Source: Sclerurus mexicanus (lineage: Eukaryota; Chordata; Aves; Passeriformes; Furnariidae). From it: a stretch of 64,000 bases of DNA. Below, in pieces: positions 47,151 to 58,496 of the stretch. The stretch spans positions 1 to 64,000 of the forward strand of contig VWZF01006053.1 in the NCBI GenBank assembly GCA_013396755.1. The letters are read 5' to 3'. The translations under genes were made by a program, and so were the position numbers. The notes below the pieces were generated by a model. It did not search any database. It saw only the letters and a program-made list of their open reading frames with translations, and was not told where the DNA came from. The first letter of the stretch is position 1, and every line of letters starts with the position of its first letter.

Positions 47151-48537
47151 AGATTTTTTCTTTGTGCTTTTTCTTTATATTTTAAAAACCCCCACTTTGG
47201 GGTGATTTTTGCGCAGTGCTTTGAGCCAAGGCTGCAATTGCATCTCTCCAAACGCAAGAGTCTCCTGAACACAGTCGTGCCCCCTCCAGCTGATTAAAGC
47301 TCGGCAGCTGGGAGCTGCCTGCTCCTCTGGAATATTTCCCTCCTGGATGCGGCTCCTTTGAACATCCTGCTTTGCACAAAGTTGGCCTCCAAGCCGGGAA
47401 TATTTAGTGGCCATTCCCTTCCTTTCTCCTAAACTGCACTACCATTAAACAAGTCATCGCCCCCATCGTGTCTTTATCCCAGACGTGGAATTTGAACTCC
47501 GGCAGTCACTGTGCGGTTTGTTCAGATCTTTGGGGTTCCAACCTCCAATTCAATTAAATTTGTGACGGGCCATCACCTTTTGGGGTATTTATTCTTTTGT
47601 ACAGTTCTGGGTGTAAAACCTGAACCATATAAATCAAGGTTCAACTTTCAGAAGAGAATTCAAACTCAGTTTCCCTACGTGCCTTCTTCAGACCCGTAAA
47701 AAGCTGGGCCCGGGCCAGCAAGTGGGGTTGGGAAACGGGGGTTCCTCTGTTTTTTTAACATTTATGTAAAAAAATGACTTTATTCAAGAGCATTTGTGTG
47801 TGCGTGAGCACAAACACCGTCCCTGTTCCTTCTAATAGAGTAATCTAATAATGCAAAGGAATCAGGGGTGAATATGCCCTTAAACACTCCATTCTGTAAA
47901 TACAGAAAATCCCAGGAGCAAAAAACACTTCCAAAAGGGAGTTTTCCATCACCACCCTGACATGAAAACCACCACCAAACCACCACCACATTCAGATATT
48001 TATTATGTTCCAAGGATTACAATCTCCTCTGCAAAGTTTTGAGAGCGGACGAGTCTGTCCTGACCGTCACTAGTTGTTATTTCCTTGCTCAGGTCACACT
48101 TAAATCCTGATTATGGGGGTTATATTCTGGATATTGAGACCAAAAAAATAATTATAATTAGAGCTAATAATTATACATTAACTCTAAGCACACCCATAAG
48201 CAACTTTACTGCCATGAGTAGTTGTTTGCACATTTAAGTGCCTTCAAAATAATCTCAAATGTGTCTGGATAAGTGCCAGCAAAATAAATACTGATAAAAG
48301 ACGTGGAAAACGAGAAGTGGGAAGTTCTGCCCTTAAAATATTCTACTTTTATCATTAAAATATTCCACTGAAGGCCAGGAGATAGAACAATCAGCCCTTC
48401 GTGTTCCTGGCACATCGCAGGATCCTGAATTCCACACTGCAATGGTTCCCCCTATAAATCTTATTCATTTAAACCAAATTTACACACACCATTTGTCTGT
48501 GTCTTAAAAACAGAGAAAAAGGGAAAAAAAACCAACA

Positions 48538-48564
48538 TTTTTGCAGCTGCAGCTGCAGCAAAAC
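48538..48564. other. Overlapping CAGCTG E-boxes
   Basis: gcagctgcagctgcagc contains two CAGCTG sites 6 bp apart in near-palindromic context within AT-rich intron. A possible bHLH cluster or simple chance. Confidence 0.5.
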
Positions 48565-49489
48565 ATCCATTTGCAGGAAATTTCAGGTGTTCTCATGCAC
48601 GGGGCCACACTCTCCGTTTTCACAGGGAAGCAACTTCCAAGTTATTTAGGGATCAATTTGGAAATGCACATATGATTAACTGCATTCCTGGATTAACTTC
48701 GTTCCTTGGATAAGCTCGCTGAAGTGAGGAGGAATTATAAAGTGACTGCAGAATCAGGGAAATAAAGGGACATTTGGCCACTAAAAAAGCCCCTATTAAT
48801 TATCCCCCCGATCCAAGAGGGTTTCCAAGGGTCCTCGTGCCCACCTATGGAAGCACTTGCCTAAAATCCACATTCCTCACACAAAACCCCTCCTGCAAAG
48901 CAGCTGCTTGGAAAGCTTAATAGCCACATTTTCAAGTTTCACCTCCTCAACTGTTTCACATTAAAAAATATACACAATTTCATGGGCTACTGACTTGCCA
49001 AATATTCTTTTACAAACCCGCTCCGTTTTTTAATTAGAACGGCAAAAAAGGGATCTTCAACTTGCAATCGTGGTTTGCTCCCAGTTCAGGAGGGAATTTT
49101 TGCCTAAATCATACGGAATGTCCAGGCTCCAACTTCCCTGCCCACGCTCTGACACTTCCACGGGGGGTATTTCAAATTATCCCCCACACCACTTGGATTT
49201 AGGGGCATTAAATACACGAGTGTCGAGACCCTCAGTGAGTTCCCCAACGCATGGAGGGCTCTTCAACACAAGAGCTTCTCCTCCAGTCCCCTCTTCAAAG
49301 GTACACTTGGAATATACACAGAACATGCAAAAGGTACATTTAAAATATAGATAAAACATGCAAAGGATGCCCTATTAACCATGTCACTAAACATTTTCCA
49401 GAGCGGAGGAGAAAGAGAAAAATCAGAATATTTCCACACATTCAAAACCTTCCCAAGTCCCAAAAAGTGTCAGGAGAATTGGCTTAAAA

Positions 49490-49660
49490 CAGCTTATAAA
49501 AATGGGAGAGAGAATGAGTCCCAGCCTATTATTCAATAACCATGTTTGTGAGGCATCTGCATAATCTAACCATGCATAAATTAGTATGTGTATTACAACA
49601 GTTATTTGCATAATAATAGCAAGTTAATAGATGCTTAAAGAGCACAGACCAACACCACCT
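49490..49660. promoter_or_regulatory. Candidate conserved block with Oct-like sites
   Basis: cctattattcaataaccatg, gcatctgcataatctaacc, atgcataaattagtatgtg and gttatttgcataataatagc in about 120 bp: an unusual pile-up of ATGCATAA/ATTTGCAT POU-type and homeodomain cores. No repeats. It lies 0.9 kb from the 30-nt exon on its downstream side. Confidence 0.42.
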
Positions 49661-50520
49661 TTAAATCAGACATTGCCTCCAGGCACTGGGGTCTGTACAG
49701 ACCAGGATGCAGAAAACACTCTTCATAAAACATATGAAAACATCAAAACCACATTCAAATAATTCATTTTAGTCCCTCGACGCTTCACTTTTCCCCCTCT
49801 CCCAGGAAAGAATCATTTGAGGAACTGCTGAGCAGTTTAATACTGTGAATTCTAACACCTCGCTCGCCTAAGGATTTAAAGGAACCACCAAACCCACTTC
49901 TGCAGGGGCTGTTTTGGTCAGAGTTTCGTGGCTTTTAAGCACAAAAAGCAAAATACTCCGTGGTGATTCAGGGCTCAGCATCAGCCCAACCTTTGCCACT
50001 GGAGAGGGAAAGAGTTTTACCACCAACTTCAGGTGGAAAGTTAGAAGATGCCAGTATCTCAATAAAATACCAATATCAGGTCCTATTCAAAGGGAAAATC
50101 CAGAGCTCCCTTAAGCATTCCATTCACATGATATTTTTGAGAAGATCTGAGGACATTGTACCACCATTCGAAACTGGAATCAAAAATTAAATTATAAAAA
50201 GAGGAGCAGACACACCTTTCTGCTTAAAAAAAAAAAGGTGTTTGTTGCATACACCAGATTATTTTCTAATCTCGCAACAAAACCATCATTAACATCATCA
50301 TAATTTTCATTGTCTCCGGCGGAAGCAAAACGTAGAGTTTGGAGAAGAGAGGGGAAAAAAAATCAATAGAGACTTCTAAATGACTCCTTGCAGATAGCAC
50401 TTTTCAATTTAACAGGACAGATTTATTTGTATGTGGCTCAAATGTTCACAATTGCTCTCTGCACCTTCATACATAGGAATGAATGTCACAGTGGCAAGCA
50501 GCAGTAATGAACAATCTTAC

Positions 50521-50550
50521 CTGAGGATATGGAAACCTCCCAAGAGCAAG
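50521..50550 (-). CDS. MAP2K5: MAP2K5 30-nt micro-exon (LALGRFPYPQ)
   Basis: Ten codons, LALGRFPYPQ, continue directly from the ISFME of the upstream exon. The acceptor is cctttcccag and the donor is CAG|gtaaga, both close to consensus. The segment is the end of helix F and the start of the MEK-type loop between subdomains IX and X (compare the ELA-G-YP sequences of other MAP2Ks). The exon is too short to show up in an ORF search; it was located from expected protein sequence plus splice sites. It sits alone, with about 11 kb of intron on each side. Confidence 0.97.
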
Positions 50551-51123
50551 CTGGGAAAGGAAATAATATTTGTCTAGTTAGAGAGATTTGCATGGAGGGC
50601 ACATTTTCTTAAAGAGAGGAAAGTGCTCAGCTCTTGCCCTGTGTAAGCTGGGGCTGGCAGCGGGAGGGGCTGTGCAAACACACCCAGGGCCGTGCTTGGA
50701 ACGGGTCCTCCGCTTCCACCCCCTGCTCCTCGGGGTTCCTGTGCTATCCCAGAGCCCTTCCCTGGCTGGCTCAGGGGGAAATCTGGGATACGCAGCTCAG
50801 CTTTGTGTCCCTGGCACTGTCACGTCCTGGCTGGGATGTGGACAGAGACCCCAAGGCACACCTCGTCTCTCCTTCACACCTACCTTTGATTGCCCGTGAC
50901 ATCAACTGCGTTTATTGTCCCAATTCATGCATTCCAGAGTAGTCCCAAACCCAACATTCTTGCTTATATTCTACTGGCCCGCGCTGATAAATATTCCAAG
51001 AGAAATTCTCTGTACTAGACAGGTTTTCCCATTTGATATCCGAACCTTGGAAACCATTCCAGCAAAATACAGAGAGTTGAAGTTCTTCTGGCTGCTACTC
51101 GGGCAAGGACAGGGGTTTTCAGG

Positions 51124-51345
51124 GTTGGAATCACAGAACCACTGAGGCTGGAAAAGCCCTCTCAGCCCATCAGGTCCAACCACTGCCTAGCACTGCCAAG
51201 GCCACCACTAACCCATGTCCCCAGGTGTCACATCCCTCCAGGAGTGGTGATTCCCCCCTGCCCTGGGCAGCCTGTTCCTGTGCTTGACATGAAGGAATTG
51301 CTCCCAATATTCAAGCTACACGTCCCCTGACATGGCACTCAGAGC
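51124..51345 (-). repeat. CR1 LINE 3' fragment
   Basis: Antisense: tggaatcacagaaccactg, aggctggaaaagccctctc, caggtccaaccactgcctag and gggcagcctgttcctgtgc. Confidence 0.88.
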
Positions 51346-52069
51346 AGCTCTGTTCTGACCTTGCCTGTCGCCCCCACCTCTCTCCATGATCTACAGAGGA
51401 GCCATGAGCTTCTCCACACCCCATTTAGCCCTCAAGGATCCTCCCTCACCAGCCTTCCAAGGAAGGTCTCCTACCAAGGTCATGGATGTGTTGCCATCAT
51501 TGACTTCCCCACGTGATAAACAAATTATATTCCATCACAGCAGCAGCAGTGAAGGTCTAACCCATCGTGTCCAAGGGCCACACCACGTGTCAGTGCTGGG
51601 CAAAAGCTGCTCCACAGCACCTGCAGTGCCAGTGACACCTGAGCCACCAGTGCCATGGTTACCTGACCCGGTCTCCCTGCGCTGGGGCAGCTGTGCCCAC
51701 CTCTGATGAAATTTCAGCCTGGTTGGCAGCACAAAACCAGCCCGAGTACGAACAACAAGGCACAGGCAGAGCTGCAGCGAGGTGGGGAACTGATGGGACA
51801 AAGAGCACTTCTCCAGAGCCTGCCCAGCTCAGGAGAAAGGCAAAGGTGGTGCCCCTCCTGCCATTCCAGCTGCTCTCCAGAGCCAGGGCAGAGCTGCCCT
51901 TGGCAAAGCCTCAGCACACACAGCAAACCAACTGCTGCCAGAGCTTCAGAGGAGACCCTGCAAACACACAGCAGGTCCTGGGGCTTTTGGGGGACAGAGG
52001 CAGAGAGAGATGAGACCATTGATTTGGGGACGACTCTCAAACACAGCTTTTGCAATGCTGAATTCACTG

Positions 52070-52532
52070 CATTTGTCCAGAGGAGGCCATGGAGATGCTC
52101 TGAGAGCTGGAAGCCCTCTGCTCTGGAGCCAGGCTGGGAGAGCTGGGGGGGTCACCTGGAGAAAAGAAGGCTCCAGGGAGACCTGAGAGCCCCTTTTGGT
52201 GCCTGAAGGGGCTCCAGGAGAGCTGGAGAGGGACTTGGGGACAAGGGATGGAGGGACAGGACACAGGGAATGGCTTCCCACTGCCAGAGGGCAGGGATGG
52301 ATGGGATAATGGGAAGGAATACTTCCCTGGGAGGGTGGGCAGGCCCTGGCACAGGGTGCCCAGAGAAGCTGTGGCTGCCCCTGGATCCCTGGAAGTGTCC
52401 AAGGTCAGGCTGGACAGGGCTTGGAGCAACCTGGGCTGGTGGAAGGTGTCCCTGCCCATGGCAGAGCAAGATGATCCTGAAGTTTGAAGGTGTCCCTTCC
52501 AACACAAACCGTTCTGGGATTCTATGATCATT
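52070..52532 (+). repeat. CR1 LINE 3' fragment, ~460 bp
   Basis: Sense: gtccagaggaggccatggag, gctctggagccaggctggg, gggagacctgagagcccc, ctggaagtgtccaaggtc, and the typical terminus gttctgggattctatgatca. Confidence 0.94.
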
Positions 52533-53920
52533 CTCAACTTGGAAAAGTCACTCTGGTCACTCTCATGGCAGGCTTTGGGAAATGCTACTAAATAGTGGAG
52601 ACCCTGAAGTTTCTGTCACACTCAGTCTTATAGACCAGGAGCTACTAAAGCATATCCTTTATCATCTTTTGGGAGAACCATCCTTGTATTCCAAGCAGCT
52701 GTCTGAGGTCCTGAAAAGCCCTGCTGCTGCAATAGCCTATAAATGCCCCGAAATAAAACCATAAATGCCTAATACTTTTCCACGAGCAGAAGCAGAGTAA
52801 GTCCTGGCTTATCCAATGACCACTGGCTTAAGAGTAGCAAAGGAATGCAACACTTAGCCCACTGCAGAGCAAGAATGATGGTTGTATGCACAGAGCATCC
52901 CTCTGAAGATGTTTTCAAAGCAGAAAAACAACCTCAAAGATGACTTCAAACCACGCGTTCCCACTCCCAGCGCTGATCCTTCTGCCTGACCACCCCAGCC
53001 CTCAGCAGGGGCTCCAGAGGCAGCAGAACAACTGGGGAAAGAGGAGTTTCCTGGCAGGTGGAAGCACAGGGAGGAGCTTGGAAGGAAAATGCACCAGCAA
53101 CAAGTTTTTTGGGGGTTGTTGAAGAGAAACACCTTTCTCAGTGGAGCTGCTCCCGAGTGAGGGATGCAAACAGAGGCAGGGCCAGCTCTCCTTCCCCTGA
53201 ACCATCACTCAGTTCCTCTCCTCACACTTGTTTCCTCCCTGCAAGATTGTCAAGGTATTATAAATTAAGAAACTTAGCAAAGAGTCTGTAATCTTCCCTG
53301 AAATAGCCTGCAGATATGTCACTGTACTAAATGTGTTTCAGATTTAATGAAGCTTTAATGTCCTTTTTAATTTTGCCTGTTTCTGTATCACCAGGGGTCG
53401 AGCGAGGCAATCAGCACTCAAGAGGGTGGTTTGGTTTAAAACTAGGAAAAACTCATTTGCTTATGAGTTGCACTGTATTTTCTTAATTAAATTTACTAAG
53501 TAAAATGGTTTAAGTTCAGCCAACCAATGACCTCTATACGTAGACTTAGATTTATAAATAGTGTCACACTTAAAGAAAAAAAAAAGCCCCCAAACAAACA
53601 GATTTGAGATTCTCTAAAAGGATTTGAAACTCTGGGTTATCTGTGCAAGCAAGACACATAAACACGTGAGGAACAAGCCCAGTGCAGACCAGAGAACACA
53701 CAACCTTCCAAAGGACCAGTGGCCAGGACTTCTCTCCTCTGCACTTACGTGATGGAACTCCTGAACCTGTCCTTTTTTTAAGGCATTACCACAAAAACAC
53801 AACATTTGCATTCACACCAGTGAGGTTTGGGACCCGACCGGCAGGTTCTGTCACTCTGGACTGAAGGGAACGGTTGAACTTCGAGGAGCTGGTTTCCCTT
53901 TCCCTACGGATTCCTTCCTA

Positions 53921-53985
53921 ATGGTTGGATTTGATACCCCAGAGGTCTCTTCCCACCCAGCTGACCCTCTGGTTCCATTCCCACT
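53921..53985 (+). repeat. CR1-like 3' end scrap
   Basis: atggttggatttgatacccc then agaggtctcttcccaccc resembles the sense CR1 terminus. Confidence 0.6.
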
Positions 53986-54049
53986 ACACAGGAACTGCAG
54001 CCCCCATCATTTCAAAAAGGCCCAGTGAATTGAAATGGCAGAGGTACAG

Positions 54050-55260
54050 CGTGCACGGATGCTGATTTTTGTCAAACTATCAAATTTTTACATAAATTGA
54101 AATGCAGATTTATCAAACTACGATGCGATTATTCCAAACAAAGCAGGAAAGCAAAAAGAACCATAAAGCCTCCGGAACGAGCTCCCAAAAGCGGGGCTGG
54201 AAAGCACCTAAATCCCGTTCTCAGACACACTGAACGTGCAGAAAAGCAAACGCAAAATTCAAACGACTCGTGGAAACAACGTAATTTACCATTTTGGGAA
54301 GGGAAACAGAGAAATCCTCCTCCTGCTGCACGCTGGGAATTACAAAGTCACAGCCACTCGCTCCCTGGCCTGTTTGCAAAGCGTCTGAGGGGAGGAAGCT
54401 CCAAACATATTTTCAGGCAATAAAGTTCCCCACTTAGACTGTTGTGGATGTCGTGCGAGTCGGGTTTAACTCGCAGCCCCGCTGGGAAGCACGGGCTGCT
54501 GCCAGCCTTCGTTCAGGCACACCCCGAGCTCCTCAGCACAACTGCACATGGAAAAGGAGCACTTCCAGTAGCGCCGGCGACGGAGCTGGAGGAGGACTTT
54601 ATAGGCCGGAATGTTCTAAAACTTGTTCTTAATTACCTCGTGCGCATTTTACACAATTAAGTTTCCATCCGAGGATTTTGCATTTAGATTGTGCGCCGCA
54701 GTTAAACCCTCATTTCAAGGGAAGGCAGCCGCCGCTCCGGAACATCGAGACACGGCAAACTTGAAAAATCAGACTTAACTACTGGATAACACAAAATTCC
54801 CTCGGTGAAATTCCATTCCAAGACCAATTTATACATTCCTAGATAGATGGGCTTAAAATCACCTGAAGCTCTGCAGGGTATGGACCTTAATAAATATTAA
54901 ATACCTCAAAAACTACTGGAAGATTTTTCTTTCCTTCTAATATCAATTTCCCTGTCCTCTTATTGCACAGTTCAGGCAAAAAAAAAAAATCCAAAAGGAT
55001 ATAAGAGCAATTTACCAGCCTTAAAGTGCTTCTGAGGTTAAACTGCCAACAAAGAGGAGCAGAAACACAAAGCATCTTGAAGTAGGGTTTCAATTAAATG
55101 TGCAGGATTTAGTAACGCGGCCCCAGAAAAGAAAAAAAAAAAAAAGAGTTACAAATTAATTTAATCTTCTGCCTATAGTTTGCAGCTGCACTCCAAAGTG
55201 TCTGGGGCTTAAGAACAAAGCCTCGCAAGGCCCGGCAGTGGGGAGAGCTTCAATTTTTAA
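54050..55260. promoter_or_regulatory. Candidate conserved AT-rich region
   Basis: Repeat-free stretch with several AT-rich parts (caaactatcaaatttttac, cttgttcttaattacctcg, aattaatttaatcttctgcc), interrupted by less AT-rich sequence at 54300-54600. Adjacent to the CpG-rich patch at 55220-55640. Confidence 0.3.
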
Positions 55261-55640
55261 TGTCCGAGGCCATTAGCCGGGGAGTTGTGGAAGGCGCGAC
55301 CCCCGCGGAGGGGCAGGAGCCGGGAAGGGAGACGGATGGAGTGCCAGCGGTGGGGACGGGCACCGGGGACGCGACCACCGACACCCCCCAGAACCTCGGG
55401 GACGGCCCCCGGCTGCAGCGCGGGAGCTCGGCGTGGCTCTCTCCCTCTCTGCGAAAAATACATTCGAAATCAAAGCCTAATTCGCCTTAATTAAAGATAA
55501 TTAGTTTCACTTTGCCTTCCTTTAAACGCGAGCGCCGGCGAAGGCGCCGCGGAGCGAAGAGCTGGGTTAAATCGCACGGCTCTGCGGTTCTGGGAGGCTT
55601 TTAGGGCTGCCTCTGCCAAGGTGGCACCGAGAACGGCACG
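55220..55640. promoter_or_regulatory. CpG-rich patch with embedded TAAT-rich core
   Basis: CpG-rich (ggcgcgacccccgcggagg, cgcgagcgccggcgaaggc) on both sides of gccttaattaaagataatta at about 55487-55506. This is the third AT-core plus CpG arrangement in the introns after 16 and 46 kb. No coding frame. Confidence 0.42.
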
Positions 55641-56027
55641 GCCCCTGCCAGGGGGACGGAGGTGGCACGTGGCCTCTGCAGGGCCGTCTCGGGGAATTGG
55701 CAGGTGCAAAACGCCCACAAATGGGCCGGAAAGATTAATGTGATCGCTGGGCTGAGCGCAGAGGCTTCCCCGCTTGTTTGTTTGCTGGATTTAAATTCAA
55801 TATTGCAAGGGAAAAAGTACATTAAATTTGGTTGTGCCGGGTGAAAAGGCAGCTTAACTTTAGCTTTTCTCCATCTCTGCTGGCACAAGGGTTTAGCTGC
55901 CACCACAAGGCAATAAAAGAATGGGAAAAGGCAGATTTGACTGGCAAAGTTCCCCAATTTTTGACTTTTTAGAAGTAGAAACAGCTATATTACAGTGTAA
56001 GAAGAGGGACCAATGACCTCTATTACA

Positions 56028-56206
56028 CAGAATCCTGGAATGGTTTGGGTGCAAAGGGACCTTTTAAAGGTCATCTAATCCATCCTGCCATGGGCAGGGA
56101 CACCTCCCACCAGCCCAGGTGGCTCCAACCTGGCCTTGGGCACTCCCAGGGATCCAGGGGCAACCACAACTGCTCTGGGCACCCTGTGCCAGGGCTGCCC
56201 AACCTC
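56028..56206 (-). repeat. CR1 LINE 3' fragment
   Basis: Antisense: cacagaatcctggaatggtt, gggaccttttaaaggtcat, cctgccatgggcagggac and gcaccctgtgccagggctg. It ends abruptly against a (TA)-rich stretch at 56208-56240. Confidence 0.93.
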
Positions 56207-56207
56207 A

Positions 56208-56245
56208 TCTATATAAATATATATATATAACCTATCTAATATATA
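56208..56245. repeat. (TA)-rich simple sequence
   Basis: Alternating TATA sequence immediately abutting the CR1 fragment at 56028-56206; it may be decayed sequence at a CR1 junction. Confidence 0.7.
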
Positions 56246-56873
56246 ATACAACCTACTGCACACATTCCCCAACCCTACAATCCTATATAAGCCATATTCC
56301 AAACATCCCCCAGCTGATGTCATCCCTTAATTGCCCCTTCATCTGCCCAGGCAGAGAAGTGGATTCTTTGTTTGGCTGCCCACAGCAGCCAAGAGCACTT
56401 GCTGAGCAACGTGCCCCACCGAGGTCTCAAGCCACACCAAGTGTACCTAAACTTCCACTTTATTGCAGCTTAGTTCACCATGTTCCCCTAATACAGGGTT
56501 ACATCCCAGAGCAGCAGGCGGATAAATCATCCTGGAATATTACTCTGGCTAAGTTTAGCTGGGAGTGGAGCATATGTGCTTCCAAGTCACTGAAGCAAAG
56601 GGCCATAAAATACACTAATTACTGGAAGTTCTGGTCACTGAGTGATTGATAACACTCTGCCAGGCAACTTCCCTGGCCTCCCCCACCACACAGCAATTAT
56701 TAATTCATGACCCAACCCTCAGGCACTGGGCCCTTCGCTCGTAATTCCAGCAGCACCGGGTCCGTGGTGGGGCTGGACATTGTCCCTCCTCATCCCGGTG
56801 GTGGCTGCAGGTGGAGAGGAGGGAAGGGAGCCAACGGGCACTGCTCGGCCCACATTGCTCAAGGGGGAGAAGT

Positions 56874-56933
56874 AATAAAAATATAGGCCAAAAGAATAAA
56901 AATATAGGCCAGAAGAATAAAAATATAGGCCAG
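56874..56933. repeat. 21-bp tandem repeat, three copies
   Basis: aataaaaatataggcca recurs at 56874, 56895 and 56916, exact 21-bp spacing, with only the linker bases differing. Each unit carries AATAAA on the plus strand, antisense to MAP2K5. Confidence 0.95.
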
Positions 56934-57300
56934 CTTTTTCCTGGGAAGGAGTTTGTGAAGTGCATCGCTCCGTACAGAACGGCTGAAACCATCCAAATAT
57001 TCCTCGGCGAGGAGGATTTCAGTCTTTGGGCGAATTCACAGCCCAGCAGAGCGTGCGAGGAGATGTCGCCGAGCCACGAACATCACACCACCGTCCTCAA
57101 AACCTGACAGCAACGACGTGGGGCTCGCTGCAAAAAAAGCACTTTTTCTATCCTTGCTTTCCTTAATCCCAAAGGAAACACTTGCAGTACTCTGCAGTCC
57201 CACCTACGTGACAATCCGTGGCCCAAGGCAGCTCGAGGCACGACCCTGCTCTCAGCCTTCCTTCATGGAACCAAAAAAAAGGGCCCCAACCCCCTCAATT

Positions 57301-57402
57301 TACAGAATTATTCATGTTGGAACAGACCTCTGAGAGCATCAAGTCCAACCATCAGCACGGCACAGCCAGTGCCACCGCTAAACCTGTCCCCAAGCACCAC
57401 GT
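57301..57402 (-). repeat. CR1 LINE 3' fragment
   Basis: Antisense: cagaattattcatgttggaa, cagacctctgagagcatca and agtccaaccatcagcacgg. Confidence 0.82.
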
Positions 57403-57750
57403 GTGCACGTGCCCTGGAGGGAAGGGTGCAGAACTGAGGGAAGACGAACCACGGCATCCACGGAGCAGTGAAATGCTGCAAAAGACAAACTGTGCTCCCT
57501 CTGATCAGCTCACCGTCTTGACCTTGAACCACCATCGCTTCAAAGCTCACAAGACGTGACTGATCACGTATTTTCGACTCCTCAGAAGGAGATCTGAAGC
57601 CTCCCCTCCTTGATCAGACGATACACCAGTCTTGACACCAGTTTTATGCAGTTAAACATCTTAGAGATTCAAGTGCTTTTAGAGAATCATCTTCAAGCAG
57701 AGCTTCTTCTCCTGGAGCACCCTCTTCAAACATCTTGCTCCTCCTCGTCT

Positions 57751-57800
57751 TTGTTGGACTCGATGATTCTCCTGGGCCCCTTCCAACTCGGCACCGTCCG
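57751..57800 (+). repeat. CR1-like 3' end scrap
   Basis: ttgttggactcgatgattct then cctgggccccttccaactcg is the sense CR1 terminus. Confidence 0.7.
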
Positions 57801-58396
57801 TGACTCTCCATCTCCCTGTGTGCTCCCACGCCGAGTGGCACGAGGAGTGTCAGACTGACAGTGTGTGCAGGCTGGGCTACCCACCCTCAGGAGGGGTGTG
57901 TGCCTGAGATAAGGATGTTTGTTGGATAAATCCCAGTCTTCCCAGGAGTGGGAATGCAGACAACTCCGGAAAACCTGTCTCCTAACTTGTTAAAATACTG
58001 CTGACGACCCTTGAAAGCTCCTGCAAACACACAGGTAAGAGAGCCCCGGTGGCCAAAGACTTCTGGTTCTCGTGTGGGGACTTTTAAGAACCAGTATTAA
58101 ACTAAAGCTAAAACTGATGCACAAACTGCTTGTCCCTGCAGGAGAGAACACTGAGCATCTCTGCAAGAAAAGTGAACTTCCAAAGGACGCTGAAACACAG
58201 GGAAGCAGCTGTTCTTCCCAGCAGAAGACAGTGGGAAGTGGAGCCCGGGATGGGGTCCCAAAGGAGGAGCAAAGAGATGCCACCAGCCAAGCACGAGAGC
58301 TCCTAGGATACTCCCAAACCTACTCAGTCTGAGGCTTTAGCAAACTGCTTTCACTTCCCGCATTTCAACGTAATAGCAATTCTGTTTCTGGCAAAG

Positions 58397-58496
58397 GTAT
58401 CCCAGGATGGTTTGGGTCGGGAGGGACCTTAAAGCTCCTGTCATTCCACACCTTCCACCAGCCCAGGCTGCTCCAAGCCCTGCCCAGCCTGGGATG
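58397..58496 (-). repeat. CR1 LINE 3' fragment
   Basis: Antisense: tatcccaggatggtttggg, cgggagggaccttaaagctc and caccagcccaggctgctcc. Truncated after the cctgcccagcctggg phrase. Confidence 0.9.

Larger units (their letters stand above)
38679..50520 (-). other. MAP2K5: MAP2K5 intron (11.8 kb)
   Basis: AT-rich unique sequence occupies 38.7-40.5 kb. CR1 fragments fill 41.0-41.6 and 43.2-44.4 kb. From 44.45 kb to the 30-nt exon (and on to 51.1 kb) I see no CR1. This repeat-poor part holds AT-rich and CpG-rich alternating sequence (45.1-46.6 kb), a G-rich tract (46.88-47.15 kb) and an Oct-like AT-rich block (49.49-49.66 kb). The longest open frame of the whole window, 297 codons on the minus strand at 39155-40048, lies here but resembles no family I know. 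Confidence 0.9.

Noticed and set aside
52582..52764. 60-codon plus-strand frame with an SLIDQELL stretch reminiscent of guanine-exchange-factor helices
   Set aside because: Match is only a few residues, there are no flanking splice sites that extend it, and it lies next to a CR1 copy.
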